Assembly (NCBI RefSeq): GCF_009601025.1
Contig: NZ_WIVE01000044.1
Location: forward strand, 1 to 33,913
Source: Roseospira navarrensis
GTDB lineage: Bacteria; Pseudomonadota; Alphaproteobacteria; Rhodospirillales; Rhodospirillaceae
Length of the DNA stretch: 33,913 nucleotides
Direction: 5' to 3'
The notes beneath the pieces are model-generated. The model ran no database searches. It was not told the DNA's origin and worked only from the letters and a program-made list of their open reading frames with translations. The translations under genes were made by a program, and so were the position numbers. Below are positions 9,319 through 17,669 of this stretch, piece after piece; position 1 is the stretch's first letter, and each line of letters begins with the position of its first letter.

Positions 9319-10866
9319 TCAGCCGCCCGCCATGGCCATCTTCTCGCGCCGGCGCTGCACCGACGAGGGGATGCGCAGCGACTCCCGGTACTTCGCCACC
9401 GTGCGCCGCGCGATGTCCACGCCCTCGCCCTTAAGGATGGTCACGATCCGGTCGTCCGACAGCACCTTGGCCGGCGGCTCGGCGTCGATCAGCGCCTTGA
9501 TGCGGGCCCGCACCGCCTCGGCCGAGTGCGCCTCGCCGCCCGCGCTGCTGTTGATGGCCTGGGTGAAGAAGTACTTCAGCTCGATCAGGCCGCGCGGCGT
9601 GGCGATGTACTTGTTGCTGGTCACCCGGCTGACGGTGCTTTCGTGCATGCCGATCACGCTGGCCACGTCGCGCAGGATGAGCGGGCGCAGGTGCTGGATG
9701 CCGTGCGCCAGGAAAGCGTCCTGCTGGCGCACGATCTCGCCCGCGACCTTGATGATGGTGGTGGCGCGCTGGTCCAGCGCCTTGACCAGCCAGTTGGCGG
9801 TCTGGAGGCTCTCGCCCAGGAACGCCTGCACCGCCTTGTCGCCCTTGGCCGCCGGCTTGACGCGGGCCAGGTAGCGGCGGTTGACCAGCACGCGGGGCAG
9901 GGTGTCGGCGTTCAGTTCGATCACCCAGCCGCCCTCGGGGTTCGGGCGCATGACCACGTCCGGCACCACGGTCTGGATCGGCTCGCCCTCGAAGCGCAGG
10001 GCGGGCTTGGGATCGAGCGCGCGGACCTCGGCGATCATCTCGCGCAGGTCCTCGGCATCGACGCCGCAGACCCGCATGAGCGCCGCCATGTCGCGCCGGG
10101 CCAGCAGGTCCAGGTTGTCCAGCAGCGCGACCATGGCCGGGTCGAGCCGGTTGCGATCGGCGAGTTGCAGCGCGAGGCATTCCTTCAGCGAGCGCGCGAA
10201 CAGCCCCGGCGGGTCGCAGCGCTGCAATCGGGCCAGCACCCCCGCCACCTGATCCTCGGGCGCGCCCAGGGTGGCCGCCACCTCCGCCACCGAGGCCGTC
10301 AGATAGCCGCAGGCGTCCAGCAGGCCCAGCAGATGGGTGGCGATCAGCCGGTCGGCCGGGTCGTCGAGGTCGAGCGCGATCTGCTCGCTCAGGTGCTCGC
10401 GCAGCGACTCCGGCCGGCTGAGGGTCTCTTCCAGGCCGCGCTCGTCGTCCATGAAGTCGCGCGAGCCGCCGCCGCCCCCGCCCCAGGCGCCCAGCGACAG
10501 GCCCAGGGCATCGAGCCCGCCTTCGGCGTCGCCGTTGACCGGGCCGGCCATGTCGCCCGCGCCGGCCTCGTCGCGGTCGGTGTTGTAGTCCTGGTCGAGG
10601 GGGGAGGGGCCGTCCGCGCCCTCGCCGCCGCCGCGGTCCACGATGACGGCGGACTCGGCGTCCGGGCGCACCTCGGCGCGTTCGGGCGGCGTATCGAACG
10701 CGGCCCGCTCGTCCCGCTCCAGCAGCGGGTTGCGCTCCAGTTCCTGCTCGACGTAGGCGGTCAGATCCAGGTTCGACATCTGCAGCAGCTTGATGGCCTG
10801 CTGCAGTTGCGGGGTCATGACCAGGCTTTGCGCCTGCCGCAGGTCGAGCCGGGGTGACAGTCCCAT
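9319..10866 (-). CDS. rpoN: RNA polymerase sigma-54 factor RpoN
   Basis: RpoN directs RNA polymerase to -24/-12 promoters that need enhancer-binding ATPases. Region I is LDLRQAQSLVMTPQLQQAIK at the N-terminus, with the continuation LLQMSNLDL. An acidic, Gly-rich region II follows, then the core-binding domain and the C-terminal helix-turn-helix. The invariant RpoN box ARRTVAKYR is at about residues 486-494 of 515. I prefer the ATG at 10866, which gives the usual MxLxPRLDLRQxQSL start; an ATG at 10884 adds six residues. It is last in the lpt block. The ribosome hibernation and ptsN genes that often follow rpoN are replaced here by convergent parB. Confidence 0.95.
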   Translation of the reverse strand: MGLSPRLDLRQAQSLVMTPQLQQAIKLLQMSNLDLTAYVEQELERNPLLERDERAAFDTPPERAEVRPDAESAVIVDRGGGEGADGPSPLDQDYNTDRDEAGAGDMAGPVNGDAEGGLDALGLSLGAWGGGGGGSRDFMDDERGLEETLSRPESLREHLSEQIALDLDDPADRLIATHLLGLLDACGYLTASVAEVAATLGAPEDQVAGVLARLQRCDPPGLFARSLKECLALQLADRNRLDPAMVALLDNLDLLARRDMAALMRVCGVDAEDLREMIAEVRALDPKPALRFEGEPIQTVVPDVVMRPNPEGGWVIELNADTLPRVLVNRRYLARVKPAAKGDKAVQAFLGESLQTANWLVKALDQRATTIIKVAGEIVRQQDAFLAHGIQHLRPLILRDVASVIGMHESTVSRVTSNKYIATPRGLIELKYFFTQAINSSAGGEAHSAEAVRARIKALIDAEPPAKVLSDDRIVTILKGEGVDIARRTVAKYRESLRIPSSVQRRREKMAMAGG

Positions 10867-10896
10867 GGGCGCCCAGTCCCTCATTGTATCCTGATC

Positions 10897-10928
10897 GGCG
10901 ATGCCCCGGACGGGTCCGGCTCATCGCC
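10897..10928. repeat. Hairpin between lptB and rpoN, related to 9247-9278
   Basis: GGCGATGCCCCGGAC and GTCCGGCTCATCGCC form a 15-bp stem with two mismatches and a 2-base loop. The surrounding bases (GATCGGC before, TCCGCCGC after) also match those around 9247-9278, so the two palindromes are copies of one element flanking rpoN. Here it lies between lptB and rpoN, where it could attenuate read-through. Confidence 0.6.
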
Positions 10929-10952
10929 TCCGCCGCCCCGTCCCGCGCGGGC

Positions 10953-11735
10953 CTACAGGCTGAAGCGTTCGCCCAGGTAGACCCGGCGCACGCCCTCGTG
11001 AGCGACGATCTCCGACGGCGCCCCCTCCATCATCACGCGCCCTTCGTGGAGTATGTAGGCCCGGTCCACGATGTCCAGGGTTTCCCGGACGTTGTGGTCG
11101 GTGATGAGCACGCCGAGGCCCTGGTCCTTCAGGTGGCCGACCAGCTCGCGGATGTCGTTGACGGCGATGGGGTCGATACCGGCCAGCGGTTCGTCGAGCA
11201 GGATGAACGACGGCCGCGTCGCCAGGGCGCGGGCGATCTCCACCCGGCGGCGTTCGCCGCCCGACAGCGACAGCGACGGCGAATGGCGCAGATGGGAAAT
11301 GGAGAACTCCGACAGCAGGTTGGTCAGCGCGTCCTCGCGCGCGTTGCGGTCCCGTTCCACCACCTCCAGCACGGCGCGCAGGTTCTCCTCCACGTTCAGA
11401 CCCCGGAAGATCGAGGCCTCCTGCGGCAGGTAGCCGACCCCCAGGCGGGCGCGGCGGTACATGGGCAGGGCGGTGACGTCCTGGCCGTCCAGCTCGATGA
11501 CGCCGGCGTCGGGCATCACCAATCCGGTCATGCAATAAAAGCAGGTGGTCTTGCCGGCGCCGTTGGGGCCCAGCAGGCCGACGGCCTCGCCCCGCCGCAC
11601 GGACAGGCTGACCCCGGACAGGATGGCGCGGCGCCGATAGCGCTTGCCCAGTCCCCGGGCCGACAGGATGCCCCTGGCGTGCGGGATCCCGGACTCCGCC
11701 TGGTCTTCTTCCAGCCAGCGTTCGGAGCGGTTCAA
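10953..11735 (-). CDS. lptB: LptB, lipopolysaccharide export ABC ATPase
   Basis: LptB is the cytoplasmic ATPase of the LptB2FG extractor that pulls LPS out of the inner membrane. Walker A is GPNGAGKT, the signature is [17 protein letters not shown], Walker B is [13 protein letters not shown], and the switch His is in [11 protein letters not shown]. The TTG at 11735 is preferred because a perfect AGGAGG lies 5 bases upstream (11741-11746); this gives 260 residues. The alternative GTG at 11774 overlaps the lptA stop as GTGA and adds 13 residues ([12 protein letters not shown]...), but has no ribosome-binding site. The gene directly follows lptA. Confidence 0.94.
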   Translation of the reverse strand: MNRSERWLEEDQAESGIPHARGILSARGLGKRYRRRAILSGVSLSVRRGEAVGLLGPNGAGKTTCFYCMTGLVMPDAGVIELDGQDVTALPMYRRARLGVGYLPQEASIFRGLNVEENLRAVLEVVERDRNAREDALTNLLSEFSISHLRHSPSLSLSGGERRRVEIARALATRPSFILLDEPLAGIDPIAVNDIRELVGHLKDQGLGVLITDHNVRETLDIVDRAYILHEGRVMMEGAPSEIVAHEGVRRVYLGERFSL

Positions 11736-11740
11736 ACCTT

Positions 11741-11746
11741 CCTCCT
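11741..11746 (-). promoter_or_regulatory. Ribosome-binding site that sets the lptB start
   Basis: AGGAGG on the minus strand, within AAAGGAGGAAGG, lies 5 bases before the TTG codon at 11735. It is the strongest Shine-Dalgarno sequence in this operon and favours a TTG start for lptB over the upstream GTG. Confidence 0.65.
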
Positions 11747-11770
11747 TTCGGCCCCGTCGGCGCGGTGCGG

Positions 11771-12778
11771 TCACTCGGCCGACCCCGGGCCAATGGCCCC
11801 GGTGGGTCCGGCGGTCCCGGGATCGGGCGCCGGGGCGGGACGCTGCGGCGCGATCAGCGCCCGGGCCCGGCCGTCGCCGTCGGCGCCGTCGCCCGAATGC
11901 AGGGTGCTCACGCCGGTGTTCATGTCCACGACGGCCCGTTGGCCGGCCAACTGATCGGTTTCGGTGGTGATGGTCACATCCCCGACCACCGTGGCCATGC
12001 CCGACGCCACGTCATAGACGGCGCGGGCCCCGCGAACAACCTCCTCGGTCGTGCGGATCACCACGTTATCGAACGCCTCCAGCCGTTCCAGGCCGCCGGT
12101 GTCGGGCGCGCCGGCCGGAGTCTCCCCCTCGGTCCCGTCGGATGCGGCGGGGGGTGGAGCCGACGCGGCCCCGTCACCCGCATCGTCGCCCCCGCCTTCG
12201 CTCTCGGTCTCGGCTTCGGCGAACAGCCCGGTCAACACCTCGGCCTCGACGATGTCGCCGTTGACGCGCACCGCCTTGGCGTCGCCGCGCGCCACGGCCA
12301 GGCGGTCGTTGGACCAGTACTCCAGGCTGTCGCGGGCGGTCACGGTCTCTTCGGGGGTCACCATGCTCAGGGGCTCGCCGCGCACCACCAGGATGCCGGT
12401 ATCCACATTGTATACGGCGGTCTGTCCCGTGACGGTGCGTTCGGGGCTTTCGATGCGGGCGTTGCCGCGCGCTTCCATCCGGTAGATCTCGTTGGTGCCT
12501 TCCGCCGATTCGCGGTAGTGCGCCACCAGCACGTCGCCGTAAACGCGGCTGTCGCCCTGGATGGCCACGGCGTTGCCGCGCGCGATGTAGACCTGTTCGT
12601 CGCGGCGCCATTCGATGCCGTCGTCCGCCAGCACCTCGATGGGCGGATCGTCCTCGCCGGCGCCGTCGGCGCCGATGGCGGCCTGTTGAGCCCAGGCGGG
12701 CGGGGCCATGGTTGCCACTCCGGACAGCCCGGGCAGCGCCATCAGGCCCGCCGCCAGCAGAATGAACACCCGCCTCAT
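11771..12778 (-). CDS. lptA: LptA, periplasmic LPS transport protein
   Basis: LptA forms the periplasmic beta-jellyroll bridge that carries LPS from LptC to the outer membrane. A signal peptide is clear ([20 protein letters not shown], with a cleavage site after AWA near residue 30). OstA-type repeats follow: [40 protein letters not shown] and [20 protein letters not shown]. An acidic Ala/Gly/Pro linker (about residues 190-230) separates a second OstA-like block with [20 protein letters not shown] and [20 protein letters not shown]. At 335 residues it is much longer than the 185-residue E. coli protein. Its ATG overlaps the lptC stop by 4 bases (ATGA). Confidence 0.9.
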   Translation of the reverse strand: MRRVFILLAAGLMALPGLSGVATMAPPAWAQQAAIGADGAGEDDPPIEVLADDGIEWRRDEQVYIARGNAVAIQGDSRVYGDVLVAHYRESAEGTNEIYRMEARGNARIESPERTVTGQTAVYNVDTGILVVRGEPLSMVTPEETVTARDSLEYWSNDRLAVARGDAKAVRVNGDIVEAEVLTGLFAEAETESEGGGDDAGDGAASAPPPAASDGTEGETPAGAPDTGGLERLEAFDNVVIRTTEEVVRGARAVYDVASGMATVVGDVTITTETDQLAGQRAVVDMNTGVSTLHSGDGADGDGRARALIAPQRPAPAPDPGTAGPTGAIGPGSAE

Positions 12779-13503
12779 GGCGCGATCCCTCCGCCCGCAT
12801 CGTCCATCAGCAGGCGGGCCTTGCCGGTGAAGGTGACCACGGCGCCGCCGTCCTGCATGTCGAAGCCCTCGGACCGGATGGTGCGGCCCGGCCCCTGGCC
12901 GCGCACCGGCCGCGAGCCGCGGGCGCTGCTGGTGCGGAGGTCGATGAACGCCCCCTCGGTATGGAACTCGAACCCGTCGTCCCGGTACAGCATGACGTCT
13001 CCGCTCAGATCCAGCGTGCGCTCGATCTTGGAATACAGCCCCGTGTTGCCCTCCAGCGAGACCCAGCGGCCGCTGTGCAGCGAGATGTCGCCCACGGGCT
13101 CGACCAGATCGACCCAGTCCGGATGCCCTTCCAGTTCCTCGGCGGTCTCGGCGATCAGGGTATAGGGCTGGTCCTGTTCATCCAAGCCGTGATAGCGCGG
13201 GCCCTCCAGAACGCGGGGGTTGGCGTCGCGCGGGTCCATGTCGGGCAAGCCCAGGTCGAGCTGCTCGGTGCGCTCCCGGATCTGCGGCCAGGCCAGCACG
13301 ATGCCGAGCATCACGACCGCCACGCTGGGCAGCAGCAGCTTCATCATCACCACGAATCGGGAATAGTGCCGGGCGCGGCGCATGGCCGGACCGGGCCGGC
13401 GCGCGGGCGCCGACAGCGCGGCCCCCGCCGCGGCCAGCGGCGGTTTCCGCGCCGGCCCACCGTCGTGGTCGGCGCCGAGGCTGCCAGAGTCATCCCGGGT
13501 CAT
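12775..13503 (-). CDS. lptC: LptC, inner-membrane LPS transport protein
   Basis: LptC is a bitopic inner-membrane protein that receives LPS from LptB2FG and passes it to LptA. From the ATG at 13503 it has 242 residues: a hydrophilic cytoplasmic N-terminus of about 45 residues, one membrane helix near residues 50-72 (MMKLLLPSVAVVMLGIVLAW), and a periplasmic beta domain with LSGDVMLYRDDGFEFHTEGA. The frame is open further upstream to 13626, inside kdsD, but that segment does not resemble the family. The stop overlaps the lptA start. The order kdsD-lptC-lptA-lptB is the standard LPS cluster. Confidence 0.88.
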   Translation of the reverse strand: MTRDDSGSLGADHDGGPARKPPLAAAGAALSAPARRPGPAMRRARHYSRFVVMMKLLLPSVAVVMLGIVLAWPQIRERTEQLDLGLPDMDPRDANPRVLEGPRYHGLDEQDQPYTLIAETAEELEGHPDWVDLVEPVGDISLHSGRWVSLEGNTGLYSKIERTLDLSGDVMLYRDDGFEFHTEGAFIDLRTSSARGSRPVRGQGPGRTIRSEGFDMQDGGAVVTFTGKARLLMDDAGGGIAP

Positions 13504-13597
13504 GGTCGCCTGCCCTGTGTGCGCGCACGCGGCTCCGGCACCCCCCCGGCCGGGGTGGACCGGGGCCCGTGCGCAATCCCCACCCGAGGAAAATGGT

Positions 13598-14644
13598 CTA
13601 GTCCACGCCGGCCCGCAACAGGTCATGCATGTGGATGAAGCCGACCGGGCGGCCCTCGTCCAGCACGAACAGGTTGGTGATGGGGCGCGCCTCGCCGTTC
13701 ATCACATGCAGCGCCTCGGCGGCCAGCAGCGTCGGCGGCACGGTCCGGGGGTTGCGGGTCATGATGTCCTTCGCCGGGCGCTGCACCAGATCGGCGGACA
13801 TGTTCCGGCGCAGGTCGCCGTCCGTGACGATACCCAACAGCGGGCCGGGCGGGCCGTCCGGGCTCAGGCTCTCGACGATGCCGACGCAGCCGAAGCCCTT
13901 GCGGGACATCTCGATCAGGGTGCGGGACATGGGGGTGTCGGGCGTGACCAGCGGCAGCGCCTCGCCCTTGTGCATGACCTCCTCGACGCGCAGCAGCGCC
14001 TTGCCCAGGCGGCCGCCCGGGTGGAACACCTGGAAGTCGCGGGCGCTGAAGCCGCGCGCCTCCAGCAGGGCCACGGCGAGCGCATCGCCCAGCGCCATCA
14101 TCAGCGTGGTGGAGGTGGTGGGCGCAAGGCCCAGCGGGCAGGCCTCCGGGTGCGGGGGCAGCACCAGCGAGACGTCGCCGGCCTGCGCTAGGGCGCCGTC
14201 GGACCGGCGGGTCATGCCGATCAGGGGAATGCCGAAGCGGCGGGTATAGGCAATGATGTCCGACAGTTCCGGCGTGTTGCCGGAGTTGGACAGGGCGAGC
14301 ACCACATCGTCGCGGCCGATCATGCCCAGGTCGCCGTGACTGGCCTCGGCCGGGTGGACGAACTGGGCCAGGGTCCCGGTCGAGGCCATGGTGGCCGCGA
14401 TCTTGCGCGCCACATGGCCGCTCTTGCCCATGCCGGTGACCGTCACCCGCCCCCGGCAGGCGGCCAGGGCGGCCACGGCCGCGTCGAACGGCTGGCCCAG
14501 GGAGTCCGCCAGATCGCCCAGCGCGTCCCGTTCGGCCAGCAGCACCCGGCGCGCGCTGGCGCGGGCCGGGGTCAGCGTCTCGGGGGACACGGCGGCGTCT
14601 CCGTCGGCGGGAGGGGCGGAAGACCGGGAGGCGGGGGACGTCAT
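13598..14644 (-). CDS. kdsD: KdsD, D-arabinose 5-phosphate isomerase
   Basis: KdsD converts D-ribulose 5-phosphate to D-arabinose 5-phosphate, the first step towards Kdo for lipopolysaccharide. The 348-residue protein has an N-terminal SIS sugar-isomerase domain (VTVTGMGKSGHVARKIAATM, HPAEASHGDLGMI, LALSNSGNTPE, LAPTTSTT) and two C-terminal CBS domains (from about residue 220, with GIVTDGDLRRNM and PVGFIHMHDLLRAG). AGGAAAGG lies just before the ATG and falls within a small CGAGG/CCTCG hairpin. It lies upstream of lptC and downstream of nrnC. Confidence 0.94.
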   Translation of the reverse strand: MTSPASRSSAPPADGDAAVSPETLTPARASARRVLLAERDALGDLADSLGQPFDAAVAALAACRGRVTVTGMGKSGHVARKIAATMASTGTLAQFVHPAEASHGDLGMIGRDDVVLALSNSGNTPELSDIIAYTRRFGIPLIGMTRRSDGALAQAGDVSLVLPPHPEACPLGLAPTTSTTLMMALGDALAVALLEARGFSARDFQVFHPGGRLGKALLRVEEVMHKGEALPLVTPDTPMSRTLIEMSRKGFGCVGIVESLSPDGPPGPLLGIVTDGDLRRNMSADLVQRPAKDIMTRNPRTVPPTLLAAEALHVMNGEARPITNLFVLDEGRPVGFIHMHDLLRAGVD

Positions 14645-14707
14645 CGAGGCCCTTTCCTCGGGAGCGGAACGGAGATGGGGGAAGGGCGCGGGCCGGCGCC
14701 GCCGGGA

Positions 14708-15319
14708 TCAGTGCGCGAACACATCCTCGTCCGCCCAGCCGGCCACGTCCAGACGGGCGCGCTGCGGCAGGAAGTCGAAGCAGGCCCGGGCCAGATCGGT
14801 CCGGCCCTCGCGCGCCAGCAGGGCGTCCATGTGGTCGCGCAGGCGGTGCAGGTAAAGAACGTCGCTGGCGGCGTACTGCTGCTGCTCCGGCGAGAGGGTC
14901 GGGGCGCCCCAGTCCGAGGTCTGCATCTGCTTGGAGATCTCGACCCCCAACAGTTCCTTGCACAGGGCGCGCAGGCCGTGGGCGTCGGTGTTGGTGCGGC
15001 TGAGCTTGGACGCGATCTTGGTGCAGTAGATCGGGGCCGTCAGCACGCCGAAGCGGGCCAGCAGCATGGCCACGTCGAAGCGGGCGAAGTGGAAGATCTT
15101 GACCACCGACGGGTCGGCCATCAGGGCGCACAGGTTGGGGGCCGGCCCCTCGGGCGCCACGCGCACCAGATGACAGGTGCCGTCGCCGGCGGACAGTTGC
15201 ACCAGACACAGGCGGTCGCGGTGCAGCTTCAGCCCCATGGTCTCGGTATCGACGGCCACGCTGCCGGAAAAGGCGACGTCGGCGGGCAGATCGTGCTCGT
15301 GAAGAAGGATGGCGCCCAT
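14708..15319 (-). CDS. nrnC: NrnC-type DEDD exonuclease (RNase D-like nanoRNase)
   Basis: The 203-residue protein is a 3'-5' exonuclease of the DEDDy superfamily. Short alphaproteobacterial members of this RNase D-like group are called NrnC and degrade very short RNA, including dinucleotides. The catalytic motifs are visible: Exo I SVAVDTETMGL, Exo II HFARFDVAMLL with D in the second motif, and Exo III YAASDVLYLHRLRDHM. It lacks the HRDC domains of full RNase D, which fits NrnC. The ATG at 15319 begins MGAILLHEHDLP, the usual N-terminus; the much longer open frame upstream runs through the tRNA and is not coding. Confidence 0.88.
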   Translation of the reverse strand: MGAILLHEHDLPADVAFSGSVAVDTETMGLKLHRDRLCLVQLSAGDGTCHLVRVAPEGPAPNLCALMADPSVVKIFHFARFDVAMLLARFGVLTAPIYCTKIASKLSRTNTDAHGLRALCKELLGVEISKQMQTSDWGAPTLSPEQQQYAASDVLYLHRLRDHMDALLAREGRTDLARACFDFLPQRARLDVAGWADEDVFAH

Positions 15320-15552
15320 GACCTCGCTCGTGGCCTCGCTCAAGGTGGTGGCTCCGCCCGGCCCGCCTTCGGATCCCGAGCCGGATCGTCGGCCCCAAAC
15401 CAAAACAGGCCCGGCACATGCAGCGCCAGGCCCGGGATCGGATGGGGACGGATCGAACGCACCCGGCGACCCGGGGGGCGGCCCTGGCCCGGACCCGCGC
15501 CCCGTTCGGTCGGGAAGGTCCGTCCGGCCGGGGCGGGCCGCGCCCGCGATGA

Positions 15553-15639
15553 TGGTGCCCAGGAGAAGACTCGAACTTCCACGGCCTTTCGGCCACAGGT
15601 ACCTGAAACCTGCGCGTCTACCAATTCCGCCACCTGGGC
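15553..15639 (-). tRNA. tRNA-Leu (anticodon CAG)
   Basis: On the minus strand the gene starts GCCCAGGTGGCGGAATTGGT and ends CCTGGGCA followed by an encoded CCA (15553-15555). The acceptor stem GCCCAGG/CCTGGGC pairs perfectly. The anticodon stem CAGGT/ACCTG encloses the loop TTCAGGT, giving anticodon CAG for CUG codons. The long variable arm GGCC-GAAA-GGCC marks it as class II, and the T arm contains GTTCGAGTC. CUG is plainly the main leucine codon in this GC-rich genome, so this should be a major tRNA. Confidence 0.96.
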
Positions 15640-15668
15640 AATGGGGCAACGGGGCGTTGGAGGCCGGG

Positions 15669-15697
15669 TTTCTAGCGGTCGGCCCACCCCGTGTCAA
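15669..15697 (-). promoter_or_regulatory. Sigma-70 promoter of tRNA-Leu
   Basis: On the minus strand a perfect -35 box TTGACA (15692-15697) is followed after exactly 17 bases by TAGAAA (15669-15674), five of six matching TATAAT. Transcription should start near 15662, about 22 bases before the mature tRNA. The bases after the -10 box are GC-rich (CCCGGCC), as in stringently controlled stable-RNA promoters. Confidence 0.75.
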
Positions 15698-15762
15698 CGG
15701 GAAAATTTCAGGGGCATTGCGGCGACGCCGGGCGGCGGAGGCCCGGCGCGCCACGCGGCCCG

Positions 15763-16284
15763 TCAGGCCGTGCCGGCGGGGCCCTGGTCGCCGGCCTGCT
15801 GCTGTTGCTGCTGCTTCTGCATGGCTTCCACGCGGCGGCGGAACAGCGCCACGAAGTCGATCGGCTGCAGCACCACCGGCGGGAAGCCGCCGTCGCGCGT
15901 CATGTCCGAGAGGATGCTGCGCGCGAACGGGAACATGTGGCGCGGCACCTCGATGAACAGCAGCGGGTTCAGGTGATCCGGCTGCTGGGCGTTGATGGTC
16001 ACGGCGCTGCCGTATTCCAGCTCGGCGATGAAGGCGGTCTTCTCGCCCACCTTGCCCTCGGCATTGAGCTTCAGGCGCACTTCGTAGAGCTTGCGGGCCT
16101 CGTCCAGGGTGGTGGCCTGGACATCCACGCTGACGTTGATTTCCGGCGACGAGCGCATCTCGGCGAAGATGCCGGGGGCGTTCGGGGCCTCGAAGGACAG
16201 GTCGCGGACATACTGGGCATTGATGACCAGGGGCGGCGCTTCCTGGCCGGCGCCCGGCTGAGCCTGGGGCTGCGGATCGCTCAT
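15763..16284 (-). CDS. secB: SecB protein-export chaperone
   Basis: SecB is a tetrameric cytoplasmic chaperone that keeps exported proteins unfolded and delivers them to SecA. The 173-residue sequence shows the family pattern: INAQYVRDLSFEAPNAPGIF, the beta strands INVSVDVQATTLDEARKLYE, then FIAELEYGSAV, and the conserved C-terminal LLFIEVPRHMFPFARSILSD and PVVLQPIDFVALFRRRVEAM. The C-terminus ends in a run of seven glutamines interrupted once by Lys (KQQQQQQ), a simple repeat that may vary between strains. GGGAG lies about 10 bases before the ATG. It lies upstream of tRNA-Leu and is read in the same direction. Confidence 0.95.
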   Translation of the reverse strand: MSDPQPQAQPGAGQEAPPLVINAQYVRDLSFEAPNAPGIFAEMRSSPEINVSVDVQATTLDEARKLYEVRLKLNAEGKVGEKTAFIAELEYGSAVTINAQQPDHLNPLLFIEVPRHMFPFARSILSDMTRDGGFPPVVLQPIDFVALFRRRVEAMQKQQQQQQAGDQGPAGTA

Positions 16285-16496
16285 CGTTCACTCACTCCCG
16301 CGTGATCGTGACTGGGAAGGGGCAGAATTCGGGTCGGCGACGGACTCCAACGGGCCTCGATCGAGGCCGTCGGACCGAGACGATGCGGCGCGGCGTCCGC
16401 GCCCGGCGGCGGCCGCGCAACGCCAGGTGACCTAGCATGATGCCCCGCGGCGGGCAACCGAGCCGCCCCGCGGGCGGGCGCGAAGAGGTCACGGGT

Positions 16497-16525
16497 CCCT
16501 GACGGTGCCTTCCGCGCCGTCAGGG
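16497..16525 (-). terminator. 9-bp stem-loop downstream of fxsA
   Basis: CCCTGACGG (16497-16505) pairs perfectly with CCGTCAGGG (16517-16525) around an 11-base loop. It lies between the end of fxsA (16718) and the start of secB (16284), both on the minus strand, and may end the fxsA transcript. No T-tract follows. Confidence 0.45.
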
Positions 16526-16534
16526 CACGCCTCT

Positions 16535-16625
16535 CGAGATCCCTCGTCTCGCTTCGCTCACTCGGGATGACAAACTAAAATTACAGGATGTCATCCTGAA
16601 GGCGCGACGCGCCTGAAGGATCTCG
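16535..16625. repeat. Inverted repeat of the GATCCxTC...GGGATGACA type
   Basis: CGAGATCCCTCGTCTCGCTT with CGGGATGACA faces TGTCATCCTGAAGG with AGGATCTCG in opposite orientation, around the AT-rich centre AACTAAAATTA. This is a divergent pair of a common dispersed bacterial repeat (GATCCTTCG...GGATGACA). It fills part of the 433-bp gap between secB and fxsA. I see no credible gene in that gap; a 66-codon open frame at 16292-16492 is Arg-rich and has no features. Confidence 0.65.
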
Positions 16626-16717
16626 CGCACGAGCCCCAGACCCGCAGCAAAGACAGGCTGGCGCGATCCCGTTCACCTGAGCCTGTTGCTCGGCTCCACG
16701 TGCGGGGCCGACCGGGA

Positions 16718-17320
16718 TCAGTCGTCCCGGTGCGGCGGATCGAAGGACGCGCCGCCGTCATCGCCGCCCCCCGCGCCGCCAAGGCCGCCCCAGCGGGTGG
16801 GGCGCGGCGGTCCGGGCTCGCCCAGGTCGGGCCGGCTGTCGTCGCGGTCGCCGATGTCCTCGTAGTCGCCGTCGATCACCGGACCCCGGCCGCCCGGGCG
16901 GGGACCCTGCCCCGGCCTGCCGCCGCCCATGCCGCCACCCATGTGCATGCCCGCGCCGTGGACGTGCAGGCGGCCGCTCTGCTTCAGTCTGGTCAGCAGC
17001 CAGCTCCGCACCGGCGGCAGCAGCAACAGGAAGCCCAGGGTGTCGGTGACGAAGCCCGGGGTCAGCAGCAGCGCGCCGCCCACCAGCAGGCAGGCGCCGT
17101 CGAACACCTCGCGCACCGGCATTTCGCCCCGGTCCAGGCTGGTGCGCGCCCGGTTCAGGGTCGCGACGCCCTGGGCGCGCAGCAGCAGGGTGCCGATGAT
17201 CGCCGTCAGGATCACCAGGGCCAGCGTCCAGCCCAGGCCGACGAGGCCCCCGACCTGGATGAACACCGCGATTTCGAGCAGCGGGACGCCGATGAAGGCC
17301 AGAAGCAGCAGAAAGGGCAT
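16718..17320 (-). CDS. fxsA: FxsA family membrane protein
   Basis: The 200-residue protein begins MPFLLLLAFIGVPLLEIAVF, the standard FxsA N-terminus, and has about four hydrophobic segments in the first 130 residues (including ALVILTAIIGTLLLRAQG and GGALLLTPGFVTDTLGFLLL). FxsA-family proteins are small inner-membrane proteins; in E. coli overproduction relieves exclusion of phage T7 by the F plasmid, and the cellular role is unclear. The last 70 residues are Gly/Asp/Pro-rich and probably disordered in the cytoplasm. The frame extends upstream to 17518, but the ATG at 17320 fits the family. It is divergent from the Tim44-like gene. Confidence 0.9.
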   Translation of the reverse strand: MPFLLLLAFIGVPLLEIAVFIQVGGLVGLGWTLALVILTAIIGTLLLRAQGVATLNRARTSLDRGEMPVREVFDGACLLVGGALLLTPGFVTDTLGFLLLLPPVRSWLLTRLKQSGRLHVHGAGMHMGGGMGGGRPGQGPRPGGRGPVIDGDYEDIGDRDDSRPDLGEPGPPRPTRWGGLGGAGGGDDGGASFDPPHRDD

Positions 17321-17669
17321 GGATCTCTCGACTCTCTCGGACGGACGGAGGCCGACACGGTCGCCGACCGGACCGGGCGTGGCAAGGGAATCCTTGACAC
17401 CCACCCCGATTTCGCCTTGCTCCGATCCCCGGCACTTCTTATGTACCGCCTGTCGGATCGGCGCTCTGGTTCCGATGCGCGCAGATCGCGGGTTGATCCG
17501 GGTCCGCCGGTCCCGCACACTGGCGGATCAGGCGGAGCGGACCGACCGGGCCACCGTCCGGACCGACAGACATCACGGACCCTTTTCGACCGCCACGTTG
17601 GCGAGCACATCACGTCCCGGGCGTGGGCGACCGCGTCCCCGGGATCCACTCGGCGAGTTTCGATCGGCC
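17321..17669. other. Divergent intergenic region between fxsA and the Tim44-like gene
   Basis: This 349-bp gap should hold promoters for two divergent genes. A perfect TTGACA occurs at 17394-17399 on the plus strand, but no acceptable -10 box follows at 17 bases (TTGCTC). A stem-loop, CCGCCGGT/ACTGGCGG with one mismatch, is at 17504-17526. No gene is seen. Confidence 0.4.

Noticed and set aside
9232-10857. A 541-codon plus-strand frame opposite rpoN
   Set aside because: rpoN on the minus strand has the RpoN box and all regions; this is its antisense shadow.
16292-16492. A 66-codon minus-strand frame between secB and fxsA
   Set aside because: The product is Arg-rich with no motif or ribosome-binding site and overlaps a hairpin region.
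17394-17423. TTGACA as a promoter of the Tim44-like gene
   Set aside because: The -35 box is perfect, but no acceptable -10 box lies 16-18 bases downstream.
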